Shown: positions 46,358 through 56,215, counted from the stretch's first letter. The stretch: 64,000 nt of DNA from Streptomyces tardus (GCF_018101125.2 NZ_JAELVF020000001.1:3282079-3346078); one strand, 5' to 3'. A program made the numbers and translations. Notes: generated by a model from the sequence alone, not told the origin.

Positions 46358-47671
46358 TCAGCCGGCGACCGGGGACCCCTTGCCGGCCTTGATCGACTGC
46401 AGGTCGACGGCCTGCGCCATCGCCCGGAACCCGTTGTCGCTGGGGTGCAGCCGGTCCCCCGAGTCGTAGGCGGCGCGCAGCTGCTGGGGCGCTGCCGGGT
46501 CGCGCAGGGCGGCGTCGAAGTCGATCAGCCCGTCGAACGCCTCGCTCGCGCGGAGCCGGTCGTTGACCTGCTGGCGGACGGCTTCCACTCGCGGGGTGTG
46601 CATCCGGTGCCCGGCGAACGGCGTCAACGTCCCGACCAGCACTCGGTGTCCGCGGTTGTGCGCCTGCTCGGCGAGCTGTTCGAGCCCCTGGACCAGGAGC
46701 GCGGCGTCGCGCTGCTGCGGACGTTTGATGAGGTCGTTGATGCCCAGCTGGAGCACGACGGTGCGAACCCCGGTACGGATGAGAACGTCGCGGTCCATTC
46801 TGGTGAGCGCGCTCGGCCCGTTGTTGGGCGAGTAGCGGCTGCCGTCGATCAGGATGCGGTTCCCGCTTATCCCGGCGTTGAGCACGCTGTAGGCAGGGGC
46901 GCCGCGTTCGGTGCGCAGACGCTCGCCGAGGAAGTCCGGCCAGCGGCGGTTGGCCCCGGGGCTGGAGGTGATGCCGTCGGTGATCGAGTCGCCGATGACG
47001 ACGACGGCGCCCTCGGTCTCGGTCGTCCACACGTCGACGCCGGTGACGTAACGCCAGTACGGGCTCTGCTGGTTGTAGGCGGTCCCGTCCTCGGCGCCGG
47101 TGTGCTCGCCCTCCGCCAGATAGCTGGTCTGGCGGGCGAAGGGGTGGTAGGTCACCGGGCCGGAGGGCTCGGGGGAGTACGTCGTGACCAGCAGGTCGGC
47201 GGCGTGCGGCACGTTCAGCCGTACCGCGTCGCTCGTGACCATGCCGCCGGGCGGAATGGTCACCGACTCCTGGGTGCCGAAGGTCAGTCTGCGCATGGTG
47301 CCGGGCGCGGCGTTCGGGGCGCTGGGGGCGGCGGCGACGGCGAGGGTGGCGTGCGAGATCAGCAGCGGCTGGGTGCCGAAGAGGTTGGAGAGCTGGATGC
47401 GCGCGGCGGTGCCGGAGATCGAGCTGTGGAGCACGTTTCGGATTGATCGGCCCGGGTAGCCCTGTGGTGCGTTGGGTTCCGCGGCTGCCGCCGAGGTCGC
47501 CCAGGTGCCCACCCAGTTGCCGGAAGAGGCGGGAGCTGCCGAGCCGCGTCCGCCGGTGCCCGGTTTCGGGGATTCCTCGGTGCCGCCGAAGCTCATGAAT
47601 ATCGCTCCGGAGACGAGGACGACGATGGCCGCGAAGCCGGCCAGCAATGCGTAGCCCATGTTTTTGCTCAT
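46358..47671 (-). CDS. SGNH/GDSL hydrolase family protein, secreted or membrane-anchored
   Basis: A 437-aa esterase-like protein. An N-terminal signal-anchor (NMGYALLAGFAAIVVLVSGAIF, 4-25) precedes a beta-sandwich-like region (NWVGTWATSAAAAEP, LSNLFGTQPLLI). The SGNH catalytic domain follows, with Ser in VVIGDSITDG, Gly/Asn motifs (NAGISGNRIL, LGINDL) and the Asp/His pair in GDRLHPSDNG. It may deacetylate or de-esterify a wall polymer or an external substrate. Start ATG 47671. Confidence 0.88.
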   Translation of the reverse strand: MSKNMGYALLAGFAAIVVLVSGAIFMSFGGTEESPKPGTGGRGSAAPASSGNWVGTWATSAAAAEPNAPQGYPGRSIRNVLHSSISGTAARIQLSNLFGTQPLLISHATLAVAAAPSAPNAAPGTMRRLTFGTQESVTIPPGGMVTSDAVRLNVPHAADLLVTTYSPEPSGPVTYHPFARQTSYLAEGEHTGAEDGTAYNQQSPYWRYVTGVDVWTTETEGAVVVIGDSITDGITSSPGANRRWPDFLGERLRTERGAPAYSVLNAGISGNRILIDGSRYSPNNGPSALTRMDRDVLIRTGVRTVVLQLGINDLIKRPQQRDAALLVQGLEQLAEQAHNRGHRVLVGTLTPFAGHRMHTPRVEAVRQQVNDRLRASEAFDGLIDFDAALRDPAAPQQLRAAYDSGDRLHPSDNGFRAMAQAVDLQSIKAGKGSPVAG

Positions 47672-47978
47672 GGGCGCCTGCCCGCGGTCATTCTGTGGTG
47701 TCCCCCCTGGGCGAGATCTGCGCAGCAATGATCCCACGAGCCGTACACGCACCGGACCGCGGGCCATAGACCTTCACATCTCGAGCAGTTGTGACCGCCG
47801 GGCCCGCCCGGGGGAGCGCGCCCCTCCGCACGCTACGAGGGTCAAGACGCGGCCGGGCCCCGGGACGTTGCGCGCGGGGGCGTGTTCTGTGTCTCACCGT
47901 TCGGGCACGGTCGCCTCCGGTGTCCCGGGGTACGGGAGGCGACAATGCACGGGGACCGCGAGAGACGGGTGGGAGCGG
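47672..47978. other. divergent promoter region, SGNH hydrolase and DUF445
   Basis: About 307 bp between divergent starts with no gene visible; presumably contains both promoters. An AT-richer segment lies near 47684-47735 (TCATTCTGTGGTG) toward the hydrolase side. Confidence 0.5.
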
Positions 47979-49328
47979 ATGGAACGCAGCACGACCAGAA
48001 CCGGCGCGGGCGGCGGCAGACCGGTGGCCACCGACCCGCCCTCCGCCGCGGGGCTCGCCCGCGACCTCAGCGCTTTCACCGCCGCCGACCGGGAGAAGCA
48101 GCGCGGCGTACGGCAGATGAAGATCATCGCGACCAGCGCCCTGGTGGTGGCGGCCGTGGTGTACGCGCTGGCGACCTGGGCGGAACGCAGCGGTGCCGGC
48201 GCCTGGGCGGGGTACGTCGCCGCAGCCGCGGAGGCCGGCATGGTCGGTGCGCTGGCCGACTGGTTCGCGGTGACGGCGCTGTTCAAGCACCCGATGGGGC
48301 TGCCGATCCCGCACACCGCGATCATCCGCACCAAGAAGGACCAACTCGGCGAGAACCTCGGCGAGTTCGTCGGCGACAACTTCCTCGCCGAGGACGTCGT
48401 GCGGCAGCGGCTGCGCGCGGTGGGCATCAGCCGCCGGCTGGGCACCTGGCTGGCGGAGCCGGAGCACGCCGACCGCGTCACCGCCGAACTGGCCACCGCG
48501 GTGCGCGGTGCGCTCACCGTGCTGCGGGACTCCGACGTGCAGGCGGTGGTCGGCGAGGCGATCACCCGCCGGGCCGACGCCCAGGAGGTCGCTCCCGGTC
48601 TCGGCAACGTACTGGAGAAGGTGGTGGCCGACGGCGGGCATCGCAAGGTGGTCGACCTGATCTGCGTCAAGGCGCACGACTGGCTGGTGGAGCACCGGGG
48701 TTCGGTGCTGGACGCGGTCTCCGGCGGCGCTCCGGGCTGGACCCCGCGCTTCGTCGACCAGAAGGTCGGCGACCGCGTCTACCGCGAACTCCTGCGCTTC
48801 GTCACGGAGATCAGGGACATGCCCGAGCATCCGGCGCGCGGCGCGATCGACACCTTCCTCGCCGACTTCGCCCGTGAACTGCGCGAGGACCGCCAGACCA
48901 GGGAGAAGGTGGAACGGCTGAAGTCCGAGATCCTCGCCCGCGGCGAGGTGCAGGACGTCATCGCCTCCGCCTGGTCCTCGATCCGCGCCATGCTGCTGGC
49001 CGCCGCCGAGGACGAGCAGAGCGAACTGCGGCTGCGCGTACGGGCGTCGCTCATCTCCCTCGGGTCCCGGCTGGCCTCGGACGAGCGGATGCAGCACAAG
49101 GTGGACGACTGGCTGGAGGGCGCCGCCACGCACGTGGTGACCACCTATCGGGGCGAGATCACCTCGTTGATCACCGAGACCGTCGCCGGTTGGGACGCCG
49201 ACCAGACCTCCCGGAAGATCGAGGCGAACATCGGCCGCGACCTCCAGTTCATCCGCATCAACGGCACTGTCGTCGGTGCGCTCGCGGGCCTGGCGATCCA
49301 CACCTTCACCCACGCCCTCGGCGGCTGA
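47979..49328 (+). CDS. DUF445 family membrane protein
   Basis: A 449-aa DUF445 protein. It has an N-terminal polar region, a helix at about 50-66 (IIATSALVVAAVVYALAT), a family-typical AEAGMVGALADWFAVTALFKHPMGLPIPHTAIIRTKKDQLG motif and long helical segments. The C-terminal NGTVVGALAGLAIHTFTH is the second anchor. The function is unknown; the family may be involved in envelope stability. Confidence 0.92.
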   Translation: MERSTTRTGAGGGRPVATDPPSAAGLARDLSAFTAADREKQRGVRQMKIIATSALVVAAVVYALATWAERSGAGAWAGYVAAAAEAGMVGALADWFAVTALFKHPMGLPIPHTAIIRTKKDQLGENLGEFVGDNFLAEDVVRQRLRAVGISRRLGTWLAEPEHADRVTAELATAVRGALTVLRDSDVQAVVGEAITRRADAQEVAPGLGNVLEKVVADGGHRKVVDLICVKAHDWLVEHRGSVLDAVSGGAPGWTPRFVDQKVGDRVYRELLRFVTEIRDMPEHPARGAIDTFLADFARELREDRQTREKVERLKSEILARGEVQDVIASAWSSIRAMLLAAAEDEQSELRLRVRASLISLGSRLASDERMQHKVDDWLEGAATHVVTTYRGEITSLITETVAGWDADQTSRKIEANIGRDLQFIRINGTVVGALAGLAIHTFTHALGG

Positions 49329-49530
49329 GCACGTCCCGCACCCGGGCCCCACAGCCGGCGGGCGCCTGCGGGTCGGGCGCCCGTCGGCCGGGGCCGGGAC
49401 GGGTGCGGAACGTGGTTACGGTCCAGTACGTGGGCGGGACTTGCGCCCGCGGCGCGTCGGATTGGAGGATCGTCCAAGCCGATGGCCGTCCCCATCGCGA
49501 CTTCGATGACCCCGATCACTGGAGTGTGCG

Positions 49531-50388
49531 ATGAAACTGCTGCGTGTGGGACCCCGCGGGGCGGAACGACCGGCCGCGCTCGACGGTCGGGGCGTTCTCC
49601 GCGACCTGTCCGGTCTGCTGCCGGACGTCAACTCCGCGCTGCTGGCCGACCCGGTCGCTCTCGGCCGGACCGCCGAGGCGCTGGAGACCGGTGAGCTGCC
49701 GGTGCTCGACCCGGCCGGACTGCGCACCGGCCCGCCGATCGCGGACATCGGCAAGATCGTCTGCATCGGCCTCAACTACCGCGACCATGCCGCTGAGATC
49801 GGTGCGCCGCTGCCCGTCGAACCGCTGGTCTTCATGAAGGCGCCGGACACCGTCGTCGGCCCCCGGGACAACGTCCTGATACCGCGCGGCAGCCGCAAGA
49901 CCGACTGGGAGGTGGAGCTGGCGATCGTCATCGGCCGCACCGCGCGCTATCTGGAGACCGAGGAGGAGGCGCGCGCCGCCGTCGCGGGATACACCGTCAG
50001 CCACGACGTCTCGGAGCGGGCGTTCATGCTCGAACGCGGCGGGCAGTGGGACAAGGGCAAGAACTGCGAGACCTTCAACCCGCTCGGCCCCTGGCTGGTC
50101 ACCGCCGACGAGGTCCCCGACCCGCAGAACCTCGGACTGCGCCTCTGGGTCAACGGGGAGCTGCAGCAGGACGGCAGCACCGCGGACCAGGTCTTCGGGG
50201 TCTACGAAGTGGTGCGCCACCTCAGCCAGTTCATGACGCTGCGCCCGGGCGACGTCGTCAACACCGGCACCCCGGCCGGCGTCGCCAACGGCCGGCCGGA
50301 GCCCAAGCCGTTCCTGCGGGCCGGCGACGTCGTGGAGCTGGAGGTCGACGGACTCGGCCGCCAGCGCCAGGAGTTCACCCCCGCCTGA
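49531..50388 (+). CDS. fumarylacetoacetate hydrolase (FAH) family protein
   Basis: A 285-aa FAH-fold enzyme (acylpyruvate hydrolase/2-keto-hydroxy-acid hydratase type). Metal ligands are E and D in WEVELAIVIG and the DVSERAFML region; the N-terminal IGKIVCIGLNYRDHAAEIG and C-terminal RPGDVVNTGTPAGVA are typical. It probably cleaves a beta-diketo or hydratable keto acid; tyrosine degradation (hpd at 18 kb) is possible but not close enough to assume. ATG 49531 follows GGAGTGTGCG. Confidence 0.92.
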   Translation: MKLLRVGPRGAERPAALDGRGVLRDLSGLLPDVNSALLADPVALGRTAEALETGELPVLDPAGLRTGPPIADIGKIVCIGLNYRDHAAEIGAPLPVEPLVFMKAPDTVVGPRDNVLIPRGSRKTDWEVELAIVIGRTARYLETEEEARAAVAGYTVSHDVSERAFMLERGGQWDKGKNCETFNPLGPWLVTADEVPDPQNLGLRLWVNGELQQDGSTADQVFGVYEVVRHLSQFMTLRPGDVVNTGTPAGVANGRPEPKPFLRAGDVVELEVDGLGRQRQEFTPA

Positions 50389-50539
50389 CGCGCCCGGCGG
50401 CGCGGCGCGGCGCGCGGTGGGCGGTGCCCGCCGCGCCCGCCGCGCGCCCCGCTCGGCCGGACGCGTCGCGACCCGTCGCGGCGACGGCGTGACCCGGGGC
50501 CCGTACCCCGAGCCGAGCCGTCGCCCGGAATGCTTGGTC

Positions 50540-50568
50540 GCCGCAGCGGCCTCACCGGCCGCTGCGGC
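50540..50568 (-). terminator. hairpin terminator of the Gfo/Idh/MocA gene
   Basis: Perfect 12-bp arms (GCCGCAGCGGCC at 50540-50551, complement at 50557-50568), 5-nt loop, directly after the stop of the minus-strand oxidoreductase and also downstream of the FAH gene. Confidence 0.78.
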
Positions 50569-51684
50569 TCAGTCGAGCGGGACGACTCTGCCCTCGGTCG
50601 CCGAGAGGTGGGCCGCCTCGAGCACTCGCAGCGTCGCCGCCGCCTGCTCCGCGGTCACCGGGGGCTCGCCGCCCTCGCGCAGAGCGGCGGCGATCGCGCG
50701 GTAGTACGCCGGGTAGTCGCCGTCCAGGCTGGGCACCGGCCGCGTCTCGCCGAGCTCGCCGAGCGAACCCCAGGCCGACGGCGGCTCGGAGCCCCAGGGG
50801 GCGCCCGGCACCGGCCGCTTGCCCTCGCGCAGCACCGCCTCCTGCGGGTCGAGGCCGTACTTCACGTACGCGGCCCTGCTGCCCAGCACCCGGAAGCGCG
50901 GGCCCAGTTGGGCGGCGGTCGCGCTCACCCACAGATGCGAGCGCACTCCGCTCTCGTGCGTCAGCGCCAGGAAGGTGTCGTCGTCGGCCGCCGCGTTCTC
51001 GCGCCGCACGTCGGCCTCCGCGTAGACCGTGCGCACCGGACCGAACAGCGTCAGTGCCTGGTCCACGACGTGGCTGCCGAGGTCGTAGAGAAGGCCGCCG
51101 ATCTCGGCGGGGTCGCCGGACTCGCGCCAGCCGCCCTTGAGCTTGGGCCGCCAGCGCTCGTACCGCGACTCGAAACGGTGCACCTCGCCCAGCTCGCCGT
51201 CGGCGAGGAGCTTGTCCAGGGTGCGGAAGTCGCTGTCCCAGCGGCGGTTCTGGAACGTGGAGAGCAGCAGGCCGCGTTCGCGGGCGAGTCCGGCCAGCGC
51301 CAGGGCCTCGGCGGAGGTGGCGGCGAGCGGTTTGTCCACGACCACCGGCAGGCCGGCGCGCAACACCCGTTCGGCGAGCGGGACATGGGTCTTGTTGGGG
51401 GAGGCGAGGACCACCAGGTCCAGTTCGTCGGCGCGGGCGAGGAGGGTGTCGACGTCCTCGGTCGCACGGGCGCCGGGGTACTTCTTCGCCACGTCCGCCT
51501 GCCGGTCCGGGTCGGAGGTGACGACCGCCTCCAGCGAGAGCTCCGGCTCGGCGTCGATCAGGGGCGCGTGGAAGAACGATCCCGCAACTCCGTAGCCCAC
51601 GAGCCCCACCCGCAGTGGTACGGGCCGGGCGGGCTCCGCCTCGCCGTCGGTGGTGTCCTGCGGGGTCTGGTCTGTGTCGGACAT
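50569..51684 (-). CDS. Gfo/Idh/MocA-family oxidoreductase
   Basis: A 371-aa NAD(P)-dependent sugar/inositol dehydrogenase-like protein. The Rossmann motif is GLVGYGVAGSFFHAP (near 26); the conserved Lys is in VVVDKPLAATSAEA (EKP-type), and the C-terminal domain has GGLLYDLGSHVVDQAL. The substrate is unknown. ATG 51684 gives a polar, low-complexity 20-residue N-terminus. It is transcribed convergently with the FAH gene. Confidence 0.92.
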   Translation of the reverse strand: MSDTDQTPQDTTDGEAEPARPVPLRVGLVGYGVAGSFFHAPLIDAEPELSLEAVVTSDPDRQADVAKKYPGARATEDVDTLLARADELDLVVLASPNKTHVPLAERVLRAGLPVVVDKPLAATSAEALALAGLARERGLLLSTFQNRRWDSDFRTLDKLLADGELGEVHRFESRYERWRPKLKGGWRESGDPAEIGGLLYDLGSHVVDQALTLFGPVRTVYAEADVRRENAAADDDTFLALTHESGVRSHLWVSATAAQLGPRFRVLGSRAAYVKYGLDPQEAVLREGKRPVPGAPWGSEPPSAWGSLGELGETRPVPSLDGDYPAYYRAIAAALREGGEPPVTAEQAAATLRVLEAAHLSATEGRVVPLD

Positions 51685-51960
51685 GCTCAGCTGACCTTCT
51701 GCCGTGCGGCTCCGCGCCCGTCGGAGCGCGGACGTGCGTGCGGATCGGCCATGGTACGCATGCCGGATGGCGCGCGGGCACGCTCGGTTGACCCCCGGGA
51801 CTGCGTTCCCGGGGGCAACGCACCGATCCGGGCGGGTATCGCCGAAGCCGCCCGAAGGGTCCCCACCGCACCGCTCGGCCGACCGCCCCGCACCGGCGCC
51901 GCGCGGGCAGCCGTTACCGGCACCGGCCGGACTCCGACCCCGATTCGGCGGTGCCCGGGG

Positions 51961-52326
51961 CTACTTGCCGATGGTCACGTTCGCGTTGTCCAGGAGCGCG
52001 GTGTGCGTCGCGGCCGTGATCATCAGGACGATCACCAGCAGTCCGGGGAGCGAGGTGCCGTCCGGGGTCAGCATGACGACCGCCATGACGACGATCGTGT
52101 TCACGATGTAGGTCAGCGCCAGCCACCAGGCGACCACGCGCTTCACCGCTGCGACGACGAAGGGGAGCGGGGCCAGGAAGCCGAGCGTGAGCACCGGTAC
52201 GAGCGTCCAGGCGATCCGCGCCAACGTGCCGCCGAACATCCGCGGCCGGGCCGCCGGGTACGGCGCGGTGGCGTAGGGGTTCGGCTGGTGGTAGCCGTAT
52301 TGCGGGGTTTGGTAGGGGTTTGTCAC
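51961..52326 (-). CDS. small membrane protein with Pro/Tyr-rich N-terminus
   Basis: A 121-aa protein. The N-terminal 30 residues (NPYQTPQYGYHQPNPYA) are Tyr/Pro/Gln-rich and are followed by about three helices (IAWTLVPVLTLGFLAPLPFVV, WLALTYIVNTIVVMAVVML, LLVIVLMITAATHT). Function unknown; such proteins are common in streptomycete envelopes. GTG 52326 has GAAGGG upstream; the longer frame is not supported. Confidence 0.82.
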   Translation of the reverse strand: MTNPYQTPQYGYHQPNPYATAPYPAARPRMFGGTLARIAWTLVPVLTLGFLAPLPFVVAAVKRVVAWWLALTYIVNTIVVMAVVMLTPDGTSLPGLLVIVLMITAATHTALLDNANVTIGK

Positions 52327-52574
52327 GTCAGAGCCCTTCGAGCGGTGGGTGAGCGCCACTGTGAGACATCCGACGGGGCCTTTTGGTTGCGAGGCCCGCA
52401 GCTTCCTGTCGTCCGCGGCCCGCTGTTCGCGCCGCCGCCGGGCACTCACCCGCGTCGTCGGGCACTCACCTGCATCGGGAACGTACCGGCCGGCCGCACC
52501 GCACCCGGGTCGGCTTAGGCTGGAGACGTCCCCGCACCGCACGTCCCCGCACCGCACGGCAGGAGATCCTTCCA

Positions 52575-53354
52575 GTGGCAGAGCGCAAGCCGATCGAATC
52601 CTGGCTGACCGACATGGACGGCGTCCTGATCCACGAGGGCATCCCCATCAAGGGGGCCGACGCGTTCCTGAGCAGGCTGCGGGAGTCGGGCAAGCCGTTC
52701 CTGGTCCTCACCAACAACTCCATGCAGACCCCGCGCGATCTGCACGCCCGGCTGGCGCGCATGGGCCTGGACGTGCCGGTCGACAACATCTGGACCTCCG
52801 CGCTCGCGACCGCCCAGTTCCTGGACGACCAGCGCCCCGGCGGCACGGCGTACGTCATCGGCGAAGCGGGGCTCACCACCGCCATGCACGACATCGGCTA
52901 CGTACTGACCGACGCGCAGCCCGACTACGTCGTCCTCGGCGAGACCCGCACCTACAGCTTCGAGGCGCTGACCCGGGCGATCCGGCTGATCAACAACGGC
53001 TCGCGCTTCATCGCCACCAACCCGGACGAGACCGGCCCCTCCGCCGAGGGCCCGCTGCCCGCCACCGGTTCGGTGGCCGCGCTGATCACCAAGGCGACCG
53101 GCCAGGAACCGTACTTCGTGGGCAAGCCGAACCCGCTGATGATGCGCGCCGGACTCAACAAGATCGGTGCGCACTCCGAGACCAGCGCGATGATCGGCGA
53201 CCGGATGGACACCGACATGCTGGCCGGTCTGGAGGCGGGCATGGAGACCTTCCTCGTCCTCACCGGCATCTCCAGCCCCGCGGAGGTGGACCGGCACCCC
53301 TTCCGCCCGTCCACGGTCGTCGATTCCATCGCGGATCTCGTCGAACGCGTTTGA
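52575..53354 (+). CDS. HAD-IIA family hydrolase (NagD-like)
   Basis: A 259-aa phosphatase. Motif I is DMDGVLIHEG (nucleophile Asp), motif II LVLTNNS, motif III K in YFVGKPNPLMM, and motif IV GDRMDTDMLAGLEAGM. NagD acts on nucleotides or small phosphates; the substrate here is unknown. GTG 52575 follows GGAG. It stands alone. Confidence 0.94.
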   Translation: MAERKPIESWLTDMDGVLIHEGIPIKGADAFLSRLRESGKPFLVLTNNSMQTPRDLHARLARMGLDVPVDNIWTSALATAQFLDDQRPGGTAYVIGEAGLTTAMHDIGYVLTDAQPDYVVLGETRTYSFEALTRAIRLINNGSRFIATNPDETGPSAEGPLPATGSVAALITKATGQEPYFVGKPNPLMMRAGLNKIGAHSETSAMIGDRMDTDMLAGLEAGMETFLVLTGISSPAEVDRHPFRPSTVVDSIADLVERV

Positions 53355-53633
53355 CCCCTCCACCCGCTCCCCAGCCCTCCGGTTCGGTCGGTCGGCGGGG
53401 CACGCCCCGCGTTCCACCGACCGGTGCCGCGGACCCGGCCGCGCCGTCGGTGCGGCAGCCACCGGCTCGCAGGCTTCCCGAACGGGCCCGCTGTGCCGGG
53501 TGGTTCGAGGGGCGGGGAGCCCGCGCAAGCCCCCGCGCCGCACGGGCCCGCGGCACTGACCCGATCGGCGGCGCTGCGGGTGCGACGGCCCGGGCGGCGG
53601 TGAATCTTCGGGAGTACCGACCCGGAGGTTGCC

Positions 53634-54224
53634 ATGCGCGTTGCCCGCGTTGCCCGCGTCCCGTACAGCCTGGGACTGTTGACCCTCTCCGCCGTGCTGC
53701 TCGGTACGGCGCAGGCGAACGCGGCGCCGCAGGAGGAGCCCGGGCCCGGCACCGGATCGGTCAAGATCACACCGTCCAAGGTGCACGCCGGCGGCCAGAT
53801 CAACATCCGCGTCGACTCCTGCGACGGGGACAAGGGCATCGCCCGCTCGGACGCGTTCATCTCCTCGGTGGCCCTGAAGTCCGCCGCCGACGAGACGCTC
53901 ACCGGCGATGCCAGCATCCGGGCGGCGATCGATCCGGGCCGGTACACCGTGCTGGTCGACTGCTACGACAAGACCGGCAACCTCAAACGCTCCATCGCCG
54001 AGGGCCGGTTCGTCGTCATCCCCGGCAGGGGAGGCGAGTCCCACCACCCGCCGGTACGGCCCACCGCGCCGGTCAAGGCGGGCGGCGGCGGCACCGCGGG
54101 CAGCGGCGGTTCCGGCGACTCCTCGACTCTCCCGCTGACCCTCGCCGGCGCCGCCGCGCTGGGTCTCGCCGGTGCCGCGGTACTGCGCCGCCGCGCCGCG
54201 GCTCGCCCCGGCAGCCACTCCTGA
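53634..54224 (+). CDS. secreted protein with C-terminal membrane anchor, next to a sortase
   Basis: A 196-aa exported protein. A signal peptide (YSLGLLTLSAVLLGTAQANA, cleavage near ANA-AP) is followed by a small beta-rich domain (SVKITPSKVHAGGQINIRVDSC, GRYTVLVDCYDKTG). Then come a Gly/Ser-rich linker and a C-terminal helix plus RRR tail (LTLAGAAALGLAGAAVLRRR). No clear LPxTG/LAxTG motif is visible. A class F sortase gene follows 13 bp downstream, so it may be its substrate or partner. Confidence 0.85.
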   Translation: MRVARVARVPYSLGLLTLSAVLLGTAQANAAPQEEPGPGTGSVKITPSKVHAGGQINIRVDSCDGDKGIARSDAFISSVALKSAADETLTGDASIRAAIDPGRYTVLVDCYDKTGNLKRSIAEGRFVVIPGRGGESHHPPVRPTAPVKAGGGGTAGSGGSGDSSTLPLTLAGAAALGLAGAAVLRRRAAARPGSHS

Positions 54225-54237
54225 CGGGCCCGCCGCG

Positions 54238-54891
54238 ATGGCCGGGGAGAGCCAGCCCTCGGGCGGCGGCCGTCTGATCACCGCGACGGCCTGGCTGGTG
54301 CTGCTCCTCGGGCTGTGGCTGTGGGGCAAGGACCTCACCGACCGCGACTTCCCGGTGCTGGGCGAGCTCGGCTCGGGCCGGAGCGCGGAGAGCGGCGAAC
54401 TGCCGGACGCGCTCGATCCGGTCGAGGGCGGCCGACCGGTCGCCGTACGTATCGACGGCCTCGGCGTGGACGCCCGCGTCCAGACCCGCGGCCTGGACGC
54501 GGACGGGGCGGTGGACGCTCCTCCTCTCAGCCAGGGCGACGACGTCGCCTGGTACGGGGGCGGCCCGCAGCCCGGTGCGGCGGGCGCGGCCCTGCTGGTG
54601 GGCCATGTCGACACCGCCACCGACAAGGCGGTGTTCTTCAACCTCAGTTCGGCCGACTCCGGCACCAGGGTGCAGGTCTCGCGCGAGGACGGCACCGTCG
54701 CCGAGTTCACGGTGGAGGACGTACAGGTCGTCCAGCGCGCGGGCTTCGATCCGGCGAAGGCGTACGGCGAGCGGAACAAGGGTCGGGCGGAGTTGCGCCT
54801 GATCACCTGCGGCGGCACCTTCGACCGCGAGAGCCGCAGCTATACGGCGAACGTGGTCGTCTCCGCGTACCTGACGGCGATCCACCGGTGA
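54238..54891 (+). CDS. class F sortase
   Basis: A 217-aa sortase. An N-terminal anchor (LITATAWLVLLLGLWLWG, 13-30) precedes the sortase barrel. The catalytic triad is H123 (LLVGHVDTA), C191 (LITCGG) and R197 (FDRES). Class F members are found in actinobacteria and attach or process wall proteins. It pairs with the upstream secreted protein. ATG 54238 is preceded by weak SD sequence. Confidence 0.9.
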   Translation: MAGESQPSGGGRLITATAWLVLLLGLWLWGKDLTDRDFPVLGELGSGRSAESGELPDALDPVEGGRPVAVRIDGLGVDARVQTRGLDADGAVDAPPLSQGDDVAWYGGGPQPGAAGAALLVGHVDTATDKAVFFNLSSADSGTRVQVSREDGTVAEFTVEDVQVVQRAGFDPAKAYGERNKGRAELRLITCGGTFDRESRSYTANVVVSAYLTAIHR

Positions 54892-55085
54892 GCGCCACCG
54901 GCCTGTTCGGCGGGGCGGATTCACCGCCCAAGTCCCGCGCGGGTGCGCCCGGGTGACGCCGTGTACGCCACCGGAACGTCCCGGGAACGGCGTGCGCACG
55001 GGCGGGAGGGTCCGGGACGCACCAGATGTGTCGCTGTGCCACGATAGGCACTGACCGGTTCACCACCGTACCCAAGGGGGAGTGG

Positions 55086-56123
55086 ATGTACGGCACCGAC
55101 GCCGGCCGCCCGCCGCACCGCATCCGCGCCGCGCTCGTGATCGGCGGTGCGACTCTCAGCGCGATGGCACTGGTTGCCGGCTGCGCGTCCGGCGGCGGTG
55201 ACAAGGACAAGCCCGACAGCGGGGACCGCGGGGCCAAGCCGGGGAAGTCCGACGCCGCGTTCTGGGTGAATCCGGAGGGCAAGGCGTCCGCCGCCCTGGA
55301 CTCCACGAGCGGGCAGGACGCCGAGCTGATCGAGAAGATCGCCGAGCAGCCCGCGGGGGAGTGGATCAAGCCGGAGCAGGCCGAGAGCCAGACCCGGAGC
55401 ATCACCGAGGCGGCCACCGAGGCCGACACCAGCCCCATCCTGGTCATGTACAACATCCCGCACCGCGACTGCGGCCAGTACTCCCAGGGCGGCGCCAAGT
55501 CCGCGGACGAGTACCGCGCCTTCACCGACGCGGTGGCCAAGGGCATCGGCGACCGGAAGGCGACGGTGGTGCTGGAGCCGGACGCGCTGCCGCACATCAT
55601 GCAGGAGGGCTGCGTACCCGCCGAGCTCCACGGGGAGCAGTACACCCTGATCAGCGAAGCCGTGGACAAGCTCAAGAAGCTGTCCGGCACCAAGGTCTAC
55701 ATCGACGCGGGCAACCCGCACTGGATCCGCGACCCCGGCGGCATGGTCGAGCCGCTGAAGAAGGCCGGCATCGCAGGCGCCGACGGCTTCTCCCTCAACG
55801 TCTCCAACTACCAGACGACCGAGGAGAACATCGACTACGGCAAGCGGCTCTCCTCGATGGTGGGCGACAAGCACTTCGTCATCGACACCAGCCGCAACGG
55901 CAACGGGCCGGTCGACGGCGAGGAGACCGAGGAGTCCTGGTGCAACCCGCCGGGCCGCGCCCTCGGCGACGTTCCCACGACGAAGACCGCCGATCCGCTG
56001 GTCGACGCCTATATGTGGATCAAGCGGCCCGGCGAGTCCGACGGCACCTGCCGCGGCGGCCCCGAAGCCGGCGAATGGTTCCAGAAGTACGCGCTGGAGC
56101 TGGCGGGGAACGCCGCGGACTGA
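55086..56123 (+). CDS. cslZ: glycoside hydrolase family 6 lipoprotein (endoglucanase-type)
   Basis: A 345-aa exported GH6 protein. The signal peptide ends in a lipobox (LVAGC, Cys33), so it is anchored outside the membrane. GH6 elements include PILVMYNIPHRDCGQYSQGG, VVLEPDALPH, YIDAGNPHWI, SNYQTTEENIDYGK and VIDTSRNGNGP. It probably trims the beta-glucan made by CslA. Position across glxA-cslA fits the streptomycete cslZ gene. The RBS GGGGGAG precedes ATG 55086. Confidence 0.9.
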   Translation: MYGTDAGRPPHRIRAALVIGGATLSAMALVAGCASGGGDKDKPDSGDRGAKPGKSDAAFWVNPEGKASAALDSTSGQDAELIEKIAEQPAGEWIKPEQAESQTRSITEAATEADTSPILVMYNIPHRDCGQYSQGGAKSADEYRAFTDAVAKGIGDRKATVVLEPDALPHIMQEGCVPAELHGEQYTLISEAVDKLKKLSGTKVYIDAGNPHWIRDPGGMVEPLKKAGIAGADGFSLNVSNYQTTEENIDYGKRLSSMVGDKHFVIDTSRNGNGPVDGEETEESWCNPPGRALGDVPTTKTADPLVDAYMWIKRPGESDGTCRGGPEAGEWFQKYALELAGNAAD

Positions 56124-56176
56124 CCACCGTCGGTCGGTGCGAGCCGGCCCGTCCGCCCGCGCTCCCCGCACAGCAC

Positions 56177-56215
56177 AAGGGCCCGCCAACCGGCCGTACC
56201 GGTTCGCGGGCCCTT
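56177..56215. terminator. hairpin terminator between cslZ and glxA
   Basis: AAGGGCCCGC at 56177-56186 pairs with 56206-56215; an inner AACCGG/CCGGTT extends the stem. It separates the convergent cslZ and glxA. Confidence 0.75.
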
